DNA from: Maribacter thermophilus | GTDB lineage: Bacteria; Bacteroidota; Bacteroidia; Flavobacteriales; Flavobacteriaceae | Assembly: GCF_001020565.1 (NCBI RefSeq) | Contig: NZ_LDAS01000001.1 | Coordinates: forward strand, 1,645,985-1,709,984 | Length of the DNA stretch: 64,000 bases | Reading direction: 5' to 3' | In this document: in pieces, positions 33,382-42,960 of the stretch | How positions within the stretch are numbered: the first letter of the stretch is position 1 | Layout of the letters: each line of letters starts with the position of its first letter | The notes under the pieces: model-generated | Databases searched by the model: none | What the model saw: only the letters and a program-made list of their open reading frames with translations | Told to the model about the DNA's origin: nothing | Position numbers and translations under genes: made by a program

Positions 33382-36300
33382 ATGAATACCAAAAAATCAA
33401 ACTTCTATTTTTTGCTATCAGTTTCATTTCTTTTTTTGTTTCTCGCCTGTGCCGAAAAAAAAGACCCCTTGGTAAAGATCAAACCTAACAGCCGTATTGT
33501 TCTAATCGGCAACAACCTTGGGTCAAGAATGCAGAATTATGGTCTTTTTGAAACCGAAATGCATTTAAGGTTTCCTGAAGATTCCCTAAGGATCAGAAAT
33601 ATGTGCGATGGCGGCAATACCCCTGGGTTTAGACCGCACTCGGCACGTAATTCTCCTTGGGCATTTTCGGGAGCAGAAAAATTTCAGACCGAACTTGCAC
33701 AGCCCTCGGGCAGTGAAGGCTTTTTTCCTTCTCCCGACAAATGGTTGACACAATTAAAGGCGGATATCATCATTGCCTTCTTTGGTTTCAACGAATCTTT
33801 TGAAGGAATACACGGTTTAGAAAATTTTAAAAATGAACTAAACGCCTTTATCCTGCATACCAAAAATCAAAGATACAATGGTTTGGAAAGCCCTAACCTA
33901 GTAGTAGTCTCCCCTATTGCATTTGAAGACCTTTCCGATAAAACGGACCTGCCCAACGGTTTAGAGGAAAACAAGAACTTAAAACTATATACCGAAGGCA
34001 TGAAAAAGGTCTGCAAGGCCAACAATATTCCCTTTATAGATGTTTTTACACCAAGTTTAAGCTGGTTTGAAGACGATACCGATTATACCATAGATGGCTC
34101 TCAATTAAACAAAGCAGGTTATGAAAAATTGGCCACGTACATAGCTGACCACTTAAGTGGAAACACACCCATAAAGCAATCTAAGAAAAGAGATGTCGTA
34201 AACAAAATGGTAAACGATAAGAACTTTTTTTGGCATTATGATTATAAATTTCCGAACGGGGTGCATGCGTATGGCCGAAGATATGACCCATACGGCCCTG
34301 ACAACTACCCTTATGAAATTAAAAAAGTTAAGGAATTGACCGCAATTAGGGATACGGCCATCTGGTCTATCTTACAAGGTGACGACTACGACATTTCAAA
34401 TGCGGACTCGAGAACCACAAGCCTACCAGAAGTAGCAACCAATTATAATTTAGCGGATGAAGGTGAAATTATGTCCTATAAATATGGAAAAGAAGCGGAA
34501 CAAACCTTAACGGTACCCCAAGGATACAAAGTGGAGCTCTTTGCCTCTGAAAAAGAATTTCCCGATTTGGCAAATCCTGCTCAAATATCTTTTGACAATA
34601 AAGGCAGGCTATGGGTGGCTACCCTCCCCTCTTACCCTCATTATAGACCCGGCGATACAAAACCCAATGACAAGCTGATTATTTTAGAAGACACTGATAA
34701 AGACGGCAAGGCGGACAAACAAACTGTATTCGCAGATAGCCTGCATCTTCCCATAGGTTTTGAGTTTGCCCCTGAAGGTGTTTACCTAAGCCAAGGAACC
34801 AACCTTAAACTTTTGACCGATACCGATGGTGATGATAGGGCAGATAAAATAGAGATTATTTTAAGTGGTTTTGACGACCATGACACCCACCATGCCATTT
34901 CTGCTTTTTGCGCAGATCCCTCGGGTGCTTTTTACATGTCCGAAGGTATTTTTCTCCATACGAACGTAGAAACATCCTATGGGCCGGTAAGAGCGACCAA
35001 TGGCGGTTTTTACAGGTACAACCCTCAGCGCAAAAAACTGGACAGAACAGTACAAGTAAGCATCCCCAACCCTTGGGGCATTGCATTCGACGAATGGGGG
35101 CAAGACTTTTTTCTTCATACTTCCGGACCAACAGTGAACTGGATGATGCCTAGCACCCTTAAACCCATTTACGGTATTGCCTCGCCCCTTACCGGAGATT
35201 TAATAGAAGAGGCTCACCGCGTAAGGCCCACTTCTGGATTAGAATTTATTTCCAGTAGACATTTTCCGGAAGAAGTGCAGGGAGACATGCTTCTGGCGAA
35301 CTCGATAGGCTTCTTAGGTATTAAACAACATCAAGTATCAGAAGAAGGAACAGGCTATACCACCAAGCACAGACAAGATTTAATAAGTAGTACGGATAAG
35401 AACTTTAGACCTGTAGAAATGGAATTTGCGCCAGATGGATCCCTCTATCTAGTAGATTGGCACAATATACTTATCGGCCATATGCAACATAATGCCAGAG
35501 ATCCTTTGCGCGATCATGCACATGGTCGTATTTACAGGATCACCTACCCCTCTAGACCTCTGGTCACTCCTGCTAAAATAGATGGTGCCTCCATTGATGA
35601 ATTACTGGACAACCTTACACTCCCTGAATACAGAACACGATATAGAACCCGAAGAGAACTAAGAGGCAGAAATCCTGATGAAGTACTTGAGAAACTAAAA
35701 ATATGGGTAGACAATCTAGATAAACAAGACCCAAAATACGAACATCACAGGTTAGAAGCCTTATGGGTTACCTGGGGATTGAACCAAGTAGACCAAAACC
35801 TTCTTGAAGCCCTATTGCAATCGGAAGACCATAGGGTAAGGGCTGCTTCGGTAAGGGTTTTACGGTACATGGCCCACCAATTGAACAATTCTTTAGAGCT
35901 ACTAAAAACTGCTGCCGGAGATTTGCATGGGCGTGTTCGCCTTGAGGCCATCACAGCCGCCTCGTGGCTACCAAAAGAAGAAGGTTTGGCCATATTGGAA
36001 GTAGCTAAACAACATCCTTTGGATAAATGGATGAAAGATTCTTTCAGCTTTGCCGAGACCAGACTTACAGGTAATTTTTTAAATAAGGACAATGAGGAAG
36101 CTATCGTATCACACCTAAAGGGAGACGACTTGGAAATTTATAAAAAAGGCAAAAAAATATATGAAACAGAAGGATACTGTATTACCTGCCACCAAGAAAG
36201 CGGAACGGGCTTGCAACAGGCCGGTTACCCTACCCTTGTAAACCAACAATGGGTTGTCGGAGATGAAGAAAGACTGATAAAACTTGTTCTTCACGGGCTA

Positions 36301-36537
36301 TATGGCCCTATGGATGTCATGGGCAACCATTACGAAGGGCAAGTCCCCATGATGGCCTTTAAGGGATTGCTAAACGATGATGAAATTGCCGCCGTACTTA
36401 CCTATGTCAGAAACTCATTTGGTAATAAGGCATCGGTCGTAGACCCTACCAAGGTGAAAGAAGTAAGATCTGCAACAAAAGAAAGGAAAGATTTCTATAC
36501 CCCTAGTGACCTATTGAAAGAACATCCTATGAAATAA
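33382..36537 (+). CDS. multi-domain PVC-type cytochrome c dehydrogenase lipoprotein
   Basis: A 1051-residue lipoprotein (LACAE, Cys23) with four parts. Residues about 38-270 form an SGNH-hydrolase-like fold, but the active-site block reads LIGNNLG and the C-terminal DxxH block reads DGSQLN, so the catalytic serine and histidine are missing. About 370-720 is a membrane-bound-dehydrogenase-type beta-propeller (GYKVELFASE, DLANPAQISFDNKGRLWVAT, MEFAPDGSLYLVDWHN). About 740-900 is a HEAT-like helical region. The end is a cytochrome c with CITCH (933-937) and a likely axial methionine at 990/991 in VPMMAFKG. It probably passes electrons from sugar oxidation into the respiratory chain. ThuA follows 19 bases later. 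Confidence 0.9.
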   Translation: MNTKKSNFYFLLSVSFLFLFLACAEKKDPLVKIKPNSRIVLIGNNLGSRMQNYGLFETEMHLRFPEDSLRIRNMCDGGNTPGFRPHSARNSPWAFSGAEKFQTELAQPSGSEGFFPSPDKWLTQLKADIIIAFFGFNESFEGIHGLENFKNELNAFILHTKNQRYNGLESPNLVVVSPIAFEDLSDKTDLPNGLEENKNLKLYTEGMKKVCKANNIPFIDVFTPSLSWFEDDTDYTIDGSQLNKAGYEKLATYIADHLSGNTPIKQSKKRDVVNKMVNDKNFFWHYDYKFPNGVHAYGRRYDPYGPDNYPYEIKKVKELTAIRDTAIWSILQGDDYDISNADSRTTSLPEVATNYNLADEGEIMSYKYGKEAEQTLTVPQGYKVELFASEKEFPDLANPAQISFDNKGRLWVATLPSYPHYRPGDTKPNDKLIILEDTDKDGKADKQTVFADSLHLPIGFEFAPEGVYLSQGTNLKLLTDTDGDDRADKIEIILSGFDDHDTHHAISAFCADPSGAFYMSEGIFLHTNVETSYGPVRATNGGFYRYNPQRKKLDRTVQVSIPNPWGIAFDEWGQDFFLHTSGPTVNWMMPSTLKPIYGIASPLTGDLIEEAHRVRPTSGLEFISSRHFPEEVQGDMLLANSIGFLGIKQHQVSEEGTGYTTKHRQDLISSTDKNFRPVEMEFAPDGSLYLVDWHNILIGHMQHNARDPLRDHAHGRIYRITYPSRPLVTPAKIDGASIDELLDNLTLPEYRTRYRTRRELRGRNPDEVLEKLKIWVDNLDKQDPKYEHHRLEALWVTWGLNQVDQNLLEALLQSEDHRVRAASVRVLRYMAHQLNNSLELLKTAAGDLHGRVRLEAITAASWLPKEEGLAILEVAKQHPLDKWMKDSFSFAETRLTGNFLNKDNEEAIVSHLKGDDLEIYKKGKKIYETEGYCITCHQESGTGLQQAGYPTLVNQQWVVGDEERLIKLVLHGLYGPMDVMGNHYEGQVPMMAFKGLLNDDEIAAVLTYVRNSFGNKASVVDPTKVKEVRSATKERKDFYTPSDLLKEHPMK

Positions 36538-36556
36538 CACCATAAAATACCCTAAA

Positions 36557-37558
36557 ATGAAATCGTTCCACATAAAAAGCCATTTGCCATATTTACTAAT
36601 ATTCTGCATCGCAATATCCTCATGTGGAGAAAAAGAAAAAAAAGAAAGTAAAGACACCCTTGGCGAGAGCGCAAAACAGCCACATATTGTTTTTGTGACC
36701 GGTGACGAAGAATACAGGTCAGAAGAATCTATGCCTATGCTCGCAAGTTTGGCAAAAAGAGAATTACATGCCAGGGTTACCGTGTGCTATGCCCTGGACA
36801 GTTTAGGTTTTATAGACCCGAACAGAACAGATCATATTTCCGATTTAAATGCATTGGAATCGGCAGACCTCATGGTGCTTTTTACCCGGTTCAGAAACCT
36901 GCCTAAAGAAGAACTCAAGTATATTACAGACTATGTCGAATCTGGAAAACCTATTGTTGGGTTCAGAACAGCCACCCATGCTTTTATGTACAAAAATGAT
37001 ACTGCTTTGGCAAAAACATACAACAACGAATGGCCTACCAAAGTATTTGGACAACAATGGATAACCCATCACGGCCATTTTGACGACGGCAAAATACCGG
37101 TGACCAAAATATCCGCCATAGACCCCAACAATGTAATTTTAAGAGGATTTTCTCCCTTTAAGGCCTATTCTTGGTTATACCATGTAGATGGTGGTGATTG
37201 GAAATTGTACGGGGACTCCACCCCTTTTCTGCAAGGCCGTTCGTTAAAATCTCAACATGAAATCGACAAAAACCTAGATAAATTTCCTTTGACAAACCCA
37301 GTTGCATGGACAAAGAGCTATACCGGCAAAAGCGGCAAAAAAGCAAGGGTTTTCTTTACAACACTTGGACATCCGTACGACTTTAAAATACCCGAAGTGC
37401 GAAAAATAGCCTTAAACGGTATTTTTTGGGCCTTGAAAAAAGAAAATAATATACCTGAAGACGGGGTCAATATAACATTGGACACGCCCTATGAACCAAA
37501 CAATTCGGGTTTTGGGAAACTGTATAAATTGAACCAAAAACCACACCCCGTTCGCTAA
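36557..37558 (+). CDS. ThuA domain lipoprotein
   Basis: A 333-residue lipoprotein (ISSC, Cys23) with a ThuA domain, a glutamine-amidotransferase-like fold seen in trehalose and other disaccharide utilisation loci. Visible are HIVFVTGDEEYRSEESMPML, a LMVLFTRFRNLPKEEL strand-helix unit, YVESGKPIVGFRTATHAF in the place of the nucleophile elbow, and a C-terminal KARVFFTTLGHPYDF followed by the GIFWAL helix. ThuA proteins of this sort commonly accompany cytochrome dehydrogenases and DUF1080 proteins. Biochemical role not established as far as I know. Confidence 0.88.
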   Translation: MKSFHIKSHLPYLLIFCIAISSCGEKEKKESKDTLGESAKQPHIVFVTGDEEYRSEESMPMLASLAKRELHARVTVCYALDSLGFIDPNRTDHISDLNALESADLMVLFTRFRNLPKEELKYITDYVESGKPIVGFRTATHAFMYKNDTALAKTYNNEWPTKVFGQQWITHHGHFDDGKIPVTKISAIDPNNVILRGFSPFKAYSWLYHVDGGDWKLYGDSTPFLQGRSLKSQHEIDKNLDKFPLTNPVAWTKSYTGKSGKKARVFFTTLGHPYDFKIPEVRKIALNGIFWALKKENNIPEDGVNITLDTPYEPNNSGFGKLYKLNQKPHPVR

Positions 37559-37607
37559 GGTTTGCTAAAAGAATGCTAATCATATCATCACCTGATTTAA
37601 AATATCC

Positions 37608-37615
37608 TATTTTTG
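37608..37615 (+). promoter_or_regulatory. -7 promoter element of the OstA-like gene
   Basis: TATTTTTG at 37608-37615, 15 bases before the TTG start at 37631, supporting that start. No in-frame ATG exists upstream because of a stop at 37625-37627. Confidence 0.5.
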
Positions 37616-37630
37616 AAAAAAAAATAAACC

Positions 37631-39319
37631 TTGCATCGTACAGTTTTAGGAGCTATACTTCTTCTTTTTACTATATCTGTTTTCTGTCAAGAAAAACCTG
37701 AAGAGCCTAAACAAATAAACATTGTTTACGGGGCTAACTTTACCAAAAACGAAACCGAATATCCAGGAGCATCCATCTTTAGCAAAGATGAAAAACAAGT
37801 TCAGTTCGAACATCAGGGTGCCGACCTATGGTGCGATGTTGCCATTTACTTCCAAAAAGAAAACAGGTTGGAGGCCATTGGCAATGTGCTTTTAAAGCAA
37901 GGGGACTCTATAGAAATGACCGCCAAGAAAATTAATTATCAGGGCGACATTAAACTGGCAAAAGCTTGGGGAGACGTAGTGCTTACCAACGCCGATATGA
38001 CTCTAAAAACGGATACCTTGCGTTTTGACAGAATAAAACAAGAAGCCTATTACCAAGACTACGGTACGGTCATAGATTCCGCCAACACCCTTACCAGTAA
38101 GATAGGAAGGTATTTTATGGAACTAAAAAAATACCAGTTTTTAGATAGCGTACATATCCAAAATCCTGAATACATATTGGATTCGGAGCAGTTAGATTAC
38201 TACACCACCTCAAAAAACGCCTATATGTACGGGCCATCTACCATTGTAGGGGAAACGTATAAAATATACTGCGAAAGAGGTTTTTACGATACAAAGGTAG
38301 AAAGTGGCTACGGTATAAAGAACACAAAAATTAATTACAACAACCGCATCGTAGAAGGTGATAGTGTTTATTTTAACAAAGCACGTGAATTTGCCTCCGC
38401 CACCAATAACATTACCGTTACCGACACCATTAACAATGGAATTATACGCGCCCACTATGCAGAAGTACATAAAGCCAAAGACTCCGTTTTTGCGACAAAG
38501 AGAGCGGTTTCCATCTTGGTACAAGAAAAAGAGCAAGATTCTCTTTACGTGCATGGAGATACGCTAATGATTACCGGCAAGCCCGACGAGCGTATTACAA
38601 GGGCCTTTAGAAATGCCAAATTCTTCAAAAAAGACTTAAGCGGAAAATGCGACTCCATTCATTCCGAAGAAAAAACAGGCATTACACAATTGATAAAAAA
38701 CCCGATTATTTGGAACGGAGCAAATCAGATGACAGGTGATAGTATTCACCTCATCACCGATCTTAAAACAGAAAAATTGGATTCTCTAAAAGTATTGCAA
38801 AATGCCTTTATCATCTCTTTGGACAGTATAGGAAAAAAGGGATACAACCAGGCCAAAGGTATTAATCTTTATGGGAAATTTATCGAGAACGAACTAAAGA
38901 TCATAGACCTTGTTCAGAACACCGAAGTCGTTTATTATATGTACAACGATGACAATGAGCTAATAGGTATAGACAAGACCGTCTGTAGTGCCATAAGAAT
39001 CACCATGGAAAACAATGATGTGGAAGACCTTACGTTTTTCACAAATCCGGATGGTACCATTTACCCAGAAAAAGAATTACCTGAAAACAGCCGAATCTTA
39101 AAAGGATTTGTATGGCGGGGAGACGAACGTATTCTCACCAAGGACGATATTTTCGACGATGACGACAACAACCTAGTGCTTCCGGTAATACGTGGAATAG
39201 ACAACCCGATAGATATCGATGCCGAAGAGGCTGAACGGAGTCAAAACGAAAACGACCCTGTAAACAATATACCCAATAACAAGGCCACGGATCCTAGATC
39301 TAAAAAATCTACGAACTAA
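37631..39319 (+). CDS. OstA/LptA-like periplasmic protein
   Basis: A 562-residue exported protein with a signal peptide (AILLLFTISVFCQ). The mature part is a long run of short beta-strands of the OstA/LptA jellyroll type: KINYQGDIKLAKAWGDVVLTN, TLRFDRIKQEAYYQDYG, VDSANTLTSKIGRY, GDSVYFNKAREFASATNN, each ending near a further strand, suggesting several stacked repeats. LptA carries lipopolysaccharide across the periplasm; this larger protein could bridge or work with LptD. The acidic tail (DDDDNN and DPVNN) is disordered. The start codon is TTG, the only one that keeps the signal peptide. Next gene begins 14 bases later. Confidence 0.85.
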   Translation: MHRTVLGAILLLFTISVFCQEKPEEPKQINIVYGANFTKNETEYPGASIFSKDEKQVQFEHQGADLWCDVAIYFQKENRLEAIGNVLLKQGDSIEMTAKKINYQGDIKLAKAWGDVVLTNADMTLKTDTLRFDRIKQEAYYQDYGTVIDSANTLTSKIGRYFMELKKYQFLDSVHIQNPEYILDSEQLDYYTTSKNAYMYGPSTIVGETYKIYCERGFYDTKVESGYGIKNTKINYNNRIVEGDSVYFNKAREFASATNNITVTDTINNGIIRAHYAEVHKAKDSVFATKRAVSILVQEKEQDSLYVHGDTLMITGKPDERITRAFRNAKFFKKDLSGKCDSIHSEEKTGITQLIKNPIIWNGANQMTGDSIHLITDLKTEKLDSLKVLQNAFIISLDSIGKKGYNQAKGINLYGKFIENELKIIDLVQNTEVVYYMYNDDNELIGIDKTVCSAIRITMENNDVEDLTFFTNPDGTIYPEKELPENSRILKGFVWRGDERILTKDDIFDDDDNNLVLPVIRGIDNPIDIDAEEAERSQNENDPVNNIPNNKATDPRSKKSTN

Positions 39320-39333
39320 ACACCAAGAATTTC

Positions 39334-40509
39334 GTGAAGGATGATTTCTTAAAATACCAGGCCCAGACATCACTATATCCATTGGGAATGGAAGTATCAC
39401 ATGCCAAGGGCAGTTATATATACGACACCAATGGAGAGGCCCATTTAGATTTTGTTGCCGGTGTTTCTGCCTGTAGCTTGGGGCATTGCCACCCAAAGGT
39501 AGTAGACGCCATAAAAGAACAGGCCGAAAAATATATGCATGTGATGGTCTATGGGGAGTACGCCCAATCACCTGCCACCCAATATGTAAAACTTTTGGCC
39601 CAAAATCTGCCCAAAGGGCTCGATGTAACCTATTTGGTAAATTCTGGCACCGAAGCCATGGAAGGTGCCATAAAATTGGCCCGGCGTTATACCGGGCGAT
39701 CTAGAATCGTGGCGGCAAAAAATGCCTATCACGGTAATACTATGGGAAGTCTAAGCCTGATGGATTTTGAAGAGCGAAAAGGAGCATTTAGGCCTTTGAT
39801 ACCCGATGTACATCACATCAACTTCAACTCTTTTGAAGATTTGGAAATGATTACCGACAAAACCGCTTGCGTAGTATTAGAAACAATTCAAGGTGGTGCT
39901 GGGTTCATAGTACCAAAAAAAGACTATTTAAAAAAGGTCAGTGAGCGTTGCAGGCAAGTAGGTGCGCTGTTGATATTGGATGAGATTCAACCTGGCTTTG
40001 GTAGAACAGGCAAATTATTCGCCTTTGAACATTTTAACTGTACTCCAGATATTCTGGTCATCGGAAAGGGCATGGCTTCCGGAATGCCGGTTGGAGCTTT
40101 CACCTCTAGCAAAAATATTATGCAGACCCTCAGCCAAAACCCTAAAATGGGACACATTACTACATTTGGAGGCAATCCGGTCATTGCCGCAGCAAGTTTG
40201 GCAACGCTAAATGTTTTACTACATTCCTCGATTATAGAAGACACCCGTAAAAAAGAAGCTCTATTCAGAAAAAAACTTGTTCACCCTAAAATAAAAGAGA
40301 TCCGTGGTAAGGGGCTAATGCTGGCATTAATAATGGAAACCCCCGACATTGCAAATAATCTGATCTTAAAAGCAAAAGATGAAAACCTAATTCTATTTTG
40401 GCTTTTGTTCGAGCAAAGAGCGGTTAGAATATCGCCACCACTGACTATTTCCAAGGAGGAAATAACTGCAGGGTGTGATATTATATTGCGCCTTTTAGAT
40501 AGGGTGTAA
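39334..40509 (+). CDS. class III aminotransferase (acetylornithine-type)
   Basis: PLP enzyme of 391 residues in the class III (ornithine/acetylornithine/4-aminobutyrate) group. Seen: LDFVAGVSACSLGHCHPKVV, NSGTEAMEGAIKLAR, AYHGNTMGSLSLM, LILDEIQPGFGRTGK and the PLP lysine in DILVIGKGMASG. The start is GTG at 39334; no in-frame ATG precedes the conserved region. It follows the OstA-like gene directly. It is distinct from rocD at 58363; the substrate cannot be fixed from motifs, since no arginine or ornithine genes adjoin it. Confidence 0.88.
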   Translation: MKDDFLKYQAQTSLYPLGMEVSHAKGSYIYDTNGEAHLDFVAGVSACSLGHCHPKVVDAIKEQAEKYMHVMVYGEYAQSPATQYVKLLAQNLPKGLDVTYLVNSGTEAMEGAIKLARRYTGRSRIVAAKNAYHGNTMGSLSLMDFEERKGAFRPLIPDVHHINFNSFEDLEMITDKTACVVLETIQGGAGFIVPKKDYLKKVSERCRQVGALLILDEIQPGFGRTGKLFAFEHFNCTPDILVIGKGMASGMPVGAFTSSKNIMQTLSQNPKMGHITTFGGNPVIAAASLATLNVLLHSSIIEDTRKKEALFRKKLVHPKIKEIRGKGLMLALIMETPDIANNLILKAKDENLILFWLLFEQRAVRISPPLTISKEEITAGCDIILRLLDRV

Positions 40510-40527
40510 CAATATTTTGTTAACTAA

Positions 40528-40561
40528 TTTGTTAATAATATAGCGTTGAAGTCTACCTTTG
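40528..40561 (+). promoter_or_regulatory. predicted promoter of the TPR-DUF368-aroE genes
   Basis: TTTG at 40528-40531, 22 bases, then TACCTTTG at 40554-40561; leader to ATG 40613 about 45 bases. Confidence 0.55.
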
Positions 40562-40612
40562 ACCCCTGACAAAAGATTACTTTTAAATCCATAGTTTAAA
40601 CAGAATGTTCCT

Positions 40613-42016
40613 ATGGCGTTAGAATCTAACGAAAGACCTGACAAGCCAATTACCAAGTTCGAATCCATGCTCAAGACAGACGATGTCTATTTCTTTGATG
40701 CGGAGGATTTCGAGGATATTATTCACCATTATCTTAACAACGGTAAAATTTCCCTGGCAAAAAAAGGCATCAAGATCGGACTTCAACAGCACCCCGCCTC
40801 CATTGAGTTAAAATTGTTGCAGGTAGAGGTAATGGTTTTTGAAAACAATCTGGAAAGTGCGGAGGAATTATTGGACGAACTTCAGTTGTTGGATGCCCAC
40901 AATGAAGAAATATATATTCAGCGTGCAAACATCTACTCTAAAAAAGACAACCATGAGGCCGCAGTGGCTCTGCTTCAAAAAGCATTGGATATATCTACCA
41001 ATTCTTTTGATATTTTTTCCTTGTTGGGTATGGAGTATCTTTTTATGGACGACTTTAAATCGGCCAAGAAAAGTTTTATGCGCTGTGTAGAGTTCGACAA
41101 CCAAGATTATTCTTCCCTTTACAACGTCATATACTGTTTTGAGTTTTTAGAGGATTATGATGGGGCTATAGCCTACTTAAATGAATACTTGGAAAAAAAC
41201 CCCTATTGCCAAGTTGCATGGCACCAGTTGGGCAAGCAGTACTATGAAAAAGAAATGTTTCAAGAAGCATTGACCGCTTTTGATTTTGCCGTAATTTCAG
41301 ATGACACCTTTATAGGTGCTTATTTTGAAAAAGGAAAAGTGTTGGAAAAATTAGGGAGATACAAAGAAGCTATAGAAAATTATGAAACGACCATAACCAT
41401 TGAAGACCCCACTTCACATGCCTTTTTGAGAATCGGCAAGTGTTATGAAAAGTTAAAAAACAAAGAAATGGCCAAGTACTATTTCTACCAGACGGTACAT
41501 GAAGACCCGCTGTTGGACAAAGGTTGGCTGGCTATTACAAACTTCTATTACAACGAAAAAAATTATTCGAAAGCACTGTACTACATAAACAAAGCATTGA
41601 ATATTGATGGTGAGAACCCTTTGTATTGGAAAAAATGTGCGAATATAAATTTCGCCCTAAAAAATTACGACCAAGCAGACTTCGCCTTTAAACAAGTAGT
41701 TGATCTAGGAAACTATGAATTGGACACTTGGTTAAAATGGGCAGATGTGGCCCATATAAACGGAGACACCTATGCGGCGGTACAAATACTTTCGCAAGGA
41801 AGGGAATTTTACCCCAACAATTTAAAAATTATCTATAAGACCGTAGGTTTTCATCTTATTTTACAAGATTTCATAAATGCAAGAATAAGTTTAATGGACG
41901 CCCTTAAACTAGACAAAAAGCAAAAACAGATACATCTTTTCTTCAATCAATTTCCCGAATACAGCAATTCTGATTGGATTAATGCTATTTTAGCGAGCTA
42001 CAAAAAAGCTTCTTGA
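40613..42016 (+). CDS. tetratricopeptide-repeat protein
   Basis: A 467-residue cytoplasmic protein (no signal peptide) made almost wholly of TPR units of about 34 residues, for example EEIYIQRANIYSKKDNHEAA, SLYNVIYCFEFLEDYDGAIA and AFLRIGKCYEKLKNKEMAKY. It begins with an acidic segment YFFDAEDFEDIIHHYLNNGK characteristic of a conserved flavobacterial family. The repeats provide a protein-binding surface; the partner is unknown. The gene is followed after 17 bases by the first DUF368 gene. Confidence 0.88.
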   Translation: MALESNERPDKPITKFESMLKTDDVYFFDAEDFEDIIHHYLNNGKISLAKKGIKIGLQQHPASIELKLLQVEVMVFENNLESAEELLDELQLLDAHNEEIYIQRANIYSKKDNHEAAVALLQKALDISTNSFDIFSLLGMEYLFMDDFKSAKKSFMRCVEFDNQDYSSLYNVIYCFEFLEDYDGAIAYLNEYLEKNPYCQVAWHQLGKQYYEKEMFQEALTAFDFAVISDDTFIGAYFEKGKVLEKLGRYKEAIENYETTITIEDPTSHAFLRIGKCYEKLKNKEMAKYYFYQTVHEDPLLDKGWLAITNFYYNEKNYSKALYYINKALNIDGENPLYWKKCANINFALKNYDQADFAFKQVVDLGNYELDTWLKWADVAHINGDTYAAVQILSQGREFYPNNLKIIYKTVGFHLILQDFINARISLMDALKLDKKQKQIHLFFNQFPEYSNSDWINAILASYKKAS

Positions 42017-42033
42017 CTTTTTACTCCTAAATT

Positions 42034-42948
42034 ATGGGAAATAGAAATTTATTAGATTACATATTTATTACCCTGAAAGGTATTGCCATGGGTGCCGCAG
42101 ATGTTGTACCCGGGGTATCTGGCGGAACAATCGCCTTTATTTCAGGTATCTACGAAGAACTTATTACCTCTATAAACAACATAAACCTAGGCCTACTGAA
42201 GACTTTGAAGGACGATGGTTTTAAAACGGTTTGGGCCAAAGTAAACGGCAATTTCTTATTAGCGCTTTTTACAGGAATATTCATTAGCCTTTTTTCACTG
42301 GCAACCTTGGTAAGCTGGCTGCTCGAAAACGAACCTATTTTACTATGGTCTTTCTTTTTTGGACTAGTGGCAGCTAGTGTGTTTTTTGTAGGCAAGGAAA
42401 TTCAAAAATGGCATTTAGGAACCATTTCGGCTCTTGTTATCGGGGCTTTAATCGCATTTTTTATCACCACTTTGCCTCCAAACGAAAATGTGGATGGCCT
42501 GCCCTTTTTATTCTTGTCGGGAGCATTGGCCGTCTGTGCCATGATTTTACCGGGCATCTCCGGCGCCTTTATCTTGGTTCTACTTGGTTCATACAAAACA
42601 ATATTGGATGCTGTTCATGAAAGAGACGTTAAAATAGTTGTAACGGTCGGTATAGGTGCCATTTTTGGTCTTCTTAGTTTTGCCAAACTATTAAAATGGA
42701 TGTTCACTAATTACAAGAACATTACATTGGCCCTTCTTACCGGTTTTATTGTAGGTTCTTTGAACAAGATATGGCCCTGGAAAAGAATTTTGGAAACCAA
42801 GGTATATGGTGATAAAACAGTAATTATAGATACCAACACCTCTCCGTTAAGCTACGAAGGCGACCCACAAATATTCTATGCCATCCTTGCTGCCCTCATA
42901 GGTTTTTCCCTTATTTTTATATTGGAAAAAACTGCTTCTAAAAAGTAA
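42034..42948 (+). CDS. DUF368 polyprenyl-phosphate transporter, copy 1
   Basis: A 304-residue polytopic membrane protein. DUF368 proteins are implicated in recycling undecaprenyl phosphate from the outer to the inner leaflet of the cytoplasmic membrane for peptidoglycan and other envelope glycan synthesis. Both signature repeats are present: ADVVPGVSGGTIAFISG (22-38) and LPGISGAFILVLLGSY in the second half, each on a re-entrant helix, with about eight other hydrophobic segments. The next gene is a diverged paralogue, 12 bases downstream, and aroE follows. Confidence 0.9.
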   Translation: MGNRNLLDYIFITLKGIAMGAADVVPGVSGGTIAFISGIYEELITSINNINLGLLKTLKDDGFKTVWAKVNGNFLLALFTGIFISLFSLATLVSWLLENEPILLWSFFFGLVAASVFFVGKEIQKWHLGTISALVIGALIAFFITTLPPNENVDGLPFLFLSGALAVCAMILPGISGAFILVLLGSYKTILDAVHERDVKIVVTVGIGAIFGLLSFAKLLKWMFTNYKNITLALLTGFIVGSLNKIWPWKRILETKVYGDKTVIIDTNTSPLSYEGDPQIFYAILAALIGFSLIFILEKTASKK

Positions 42949-42960
42949 GAGAGGTCCCAA

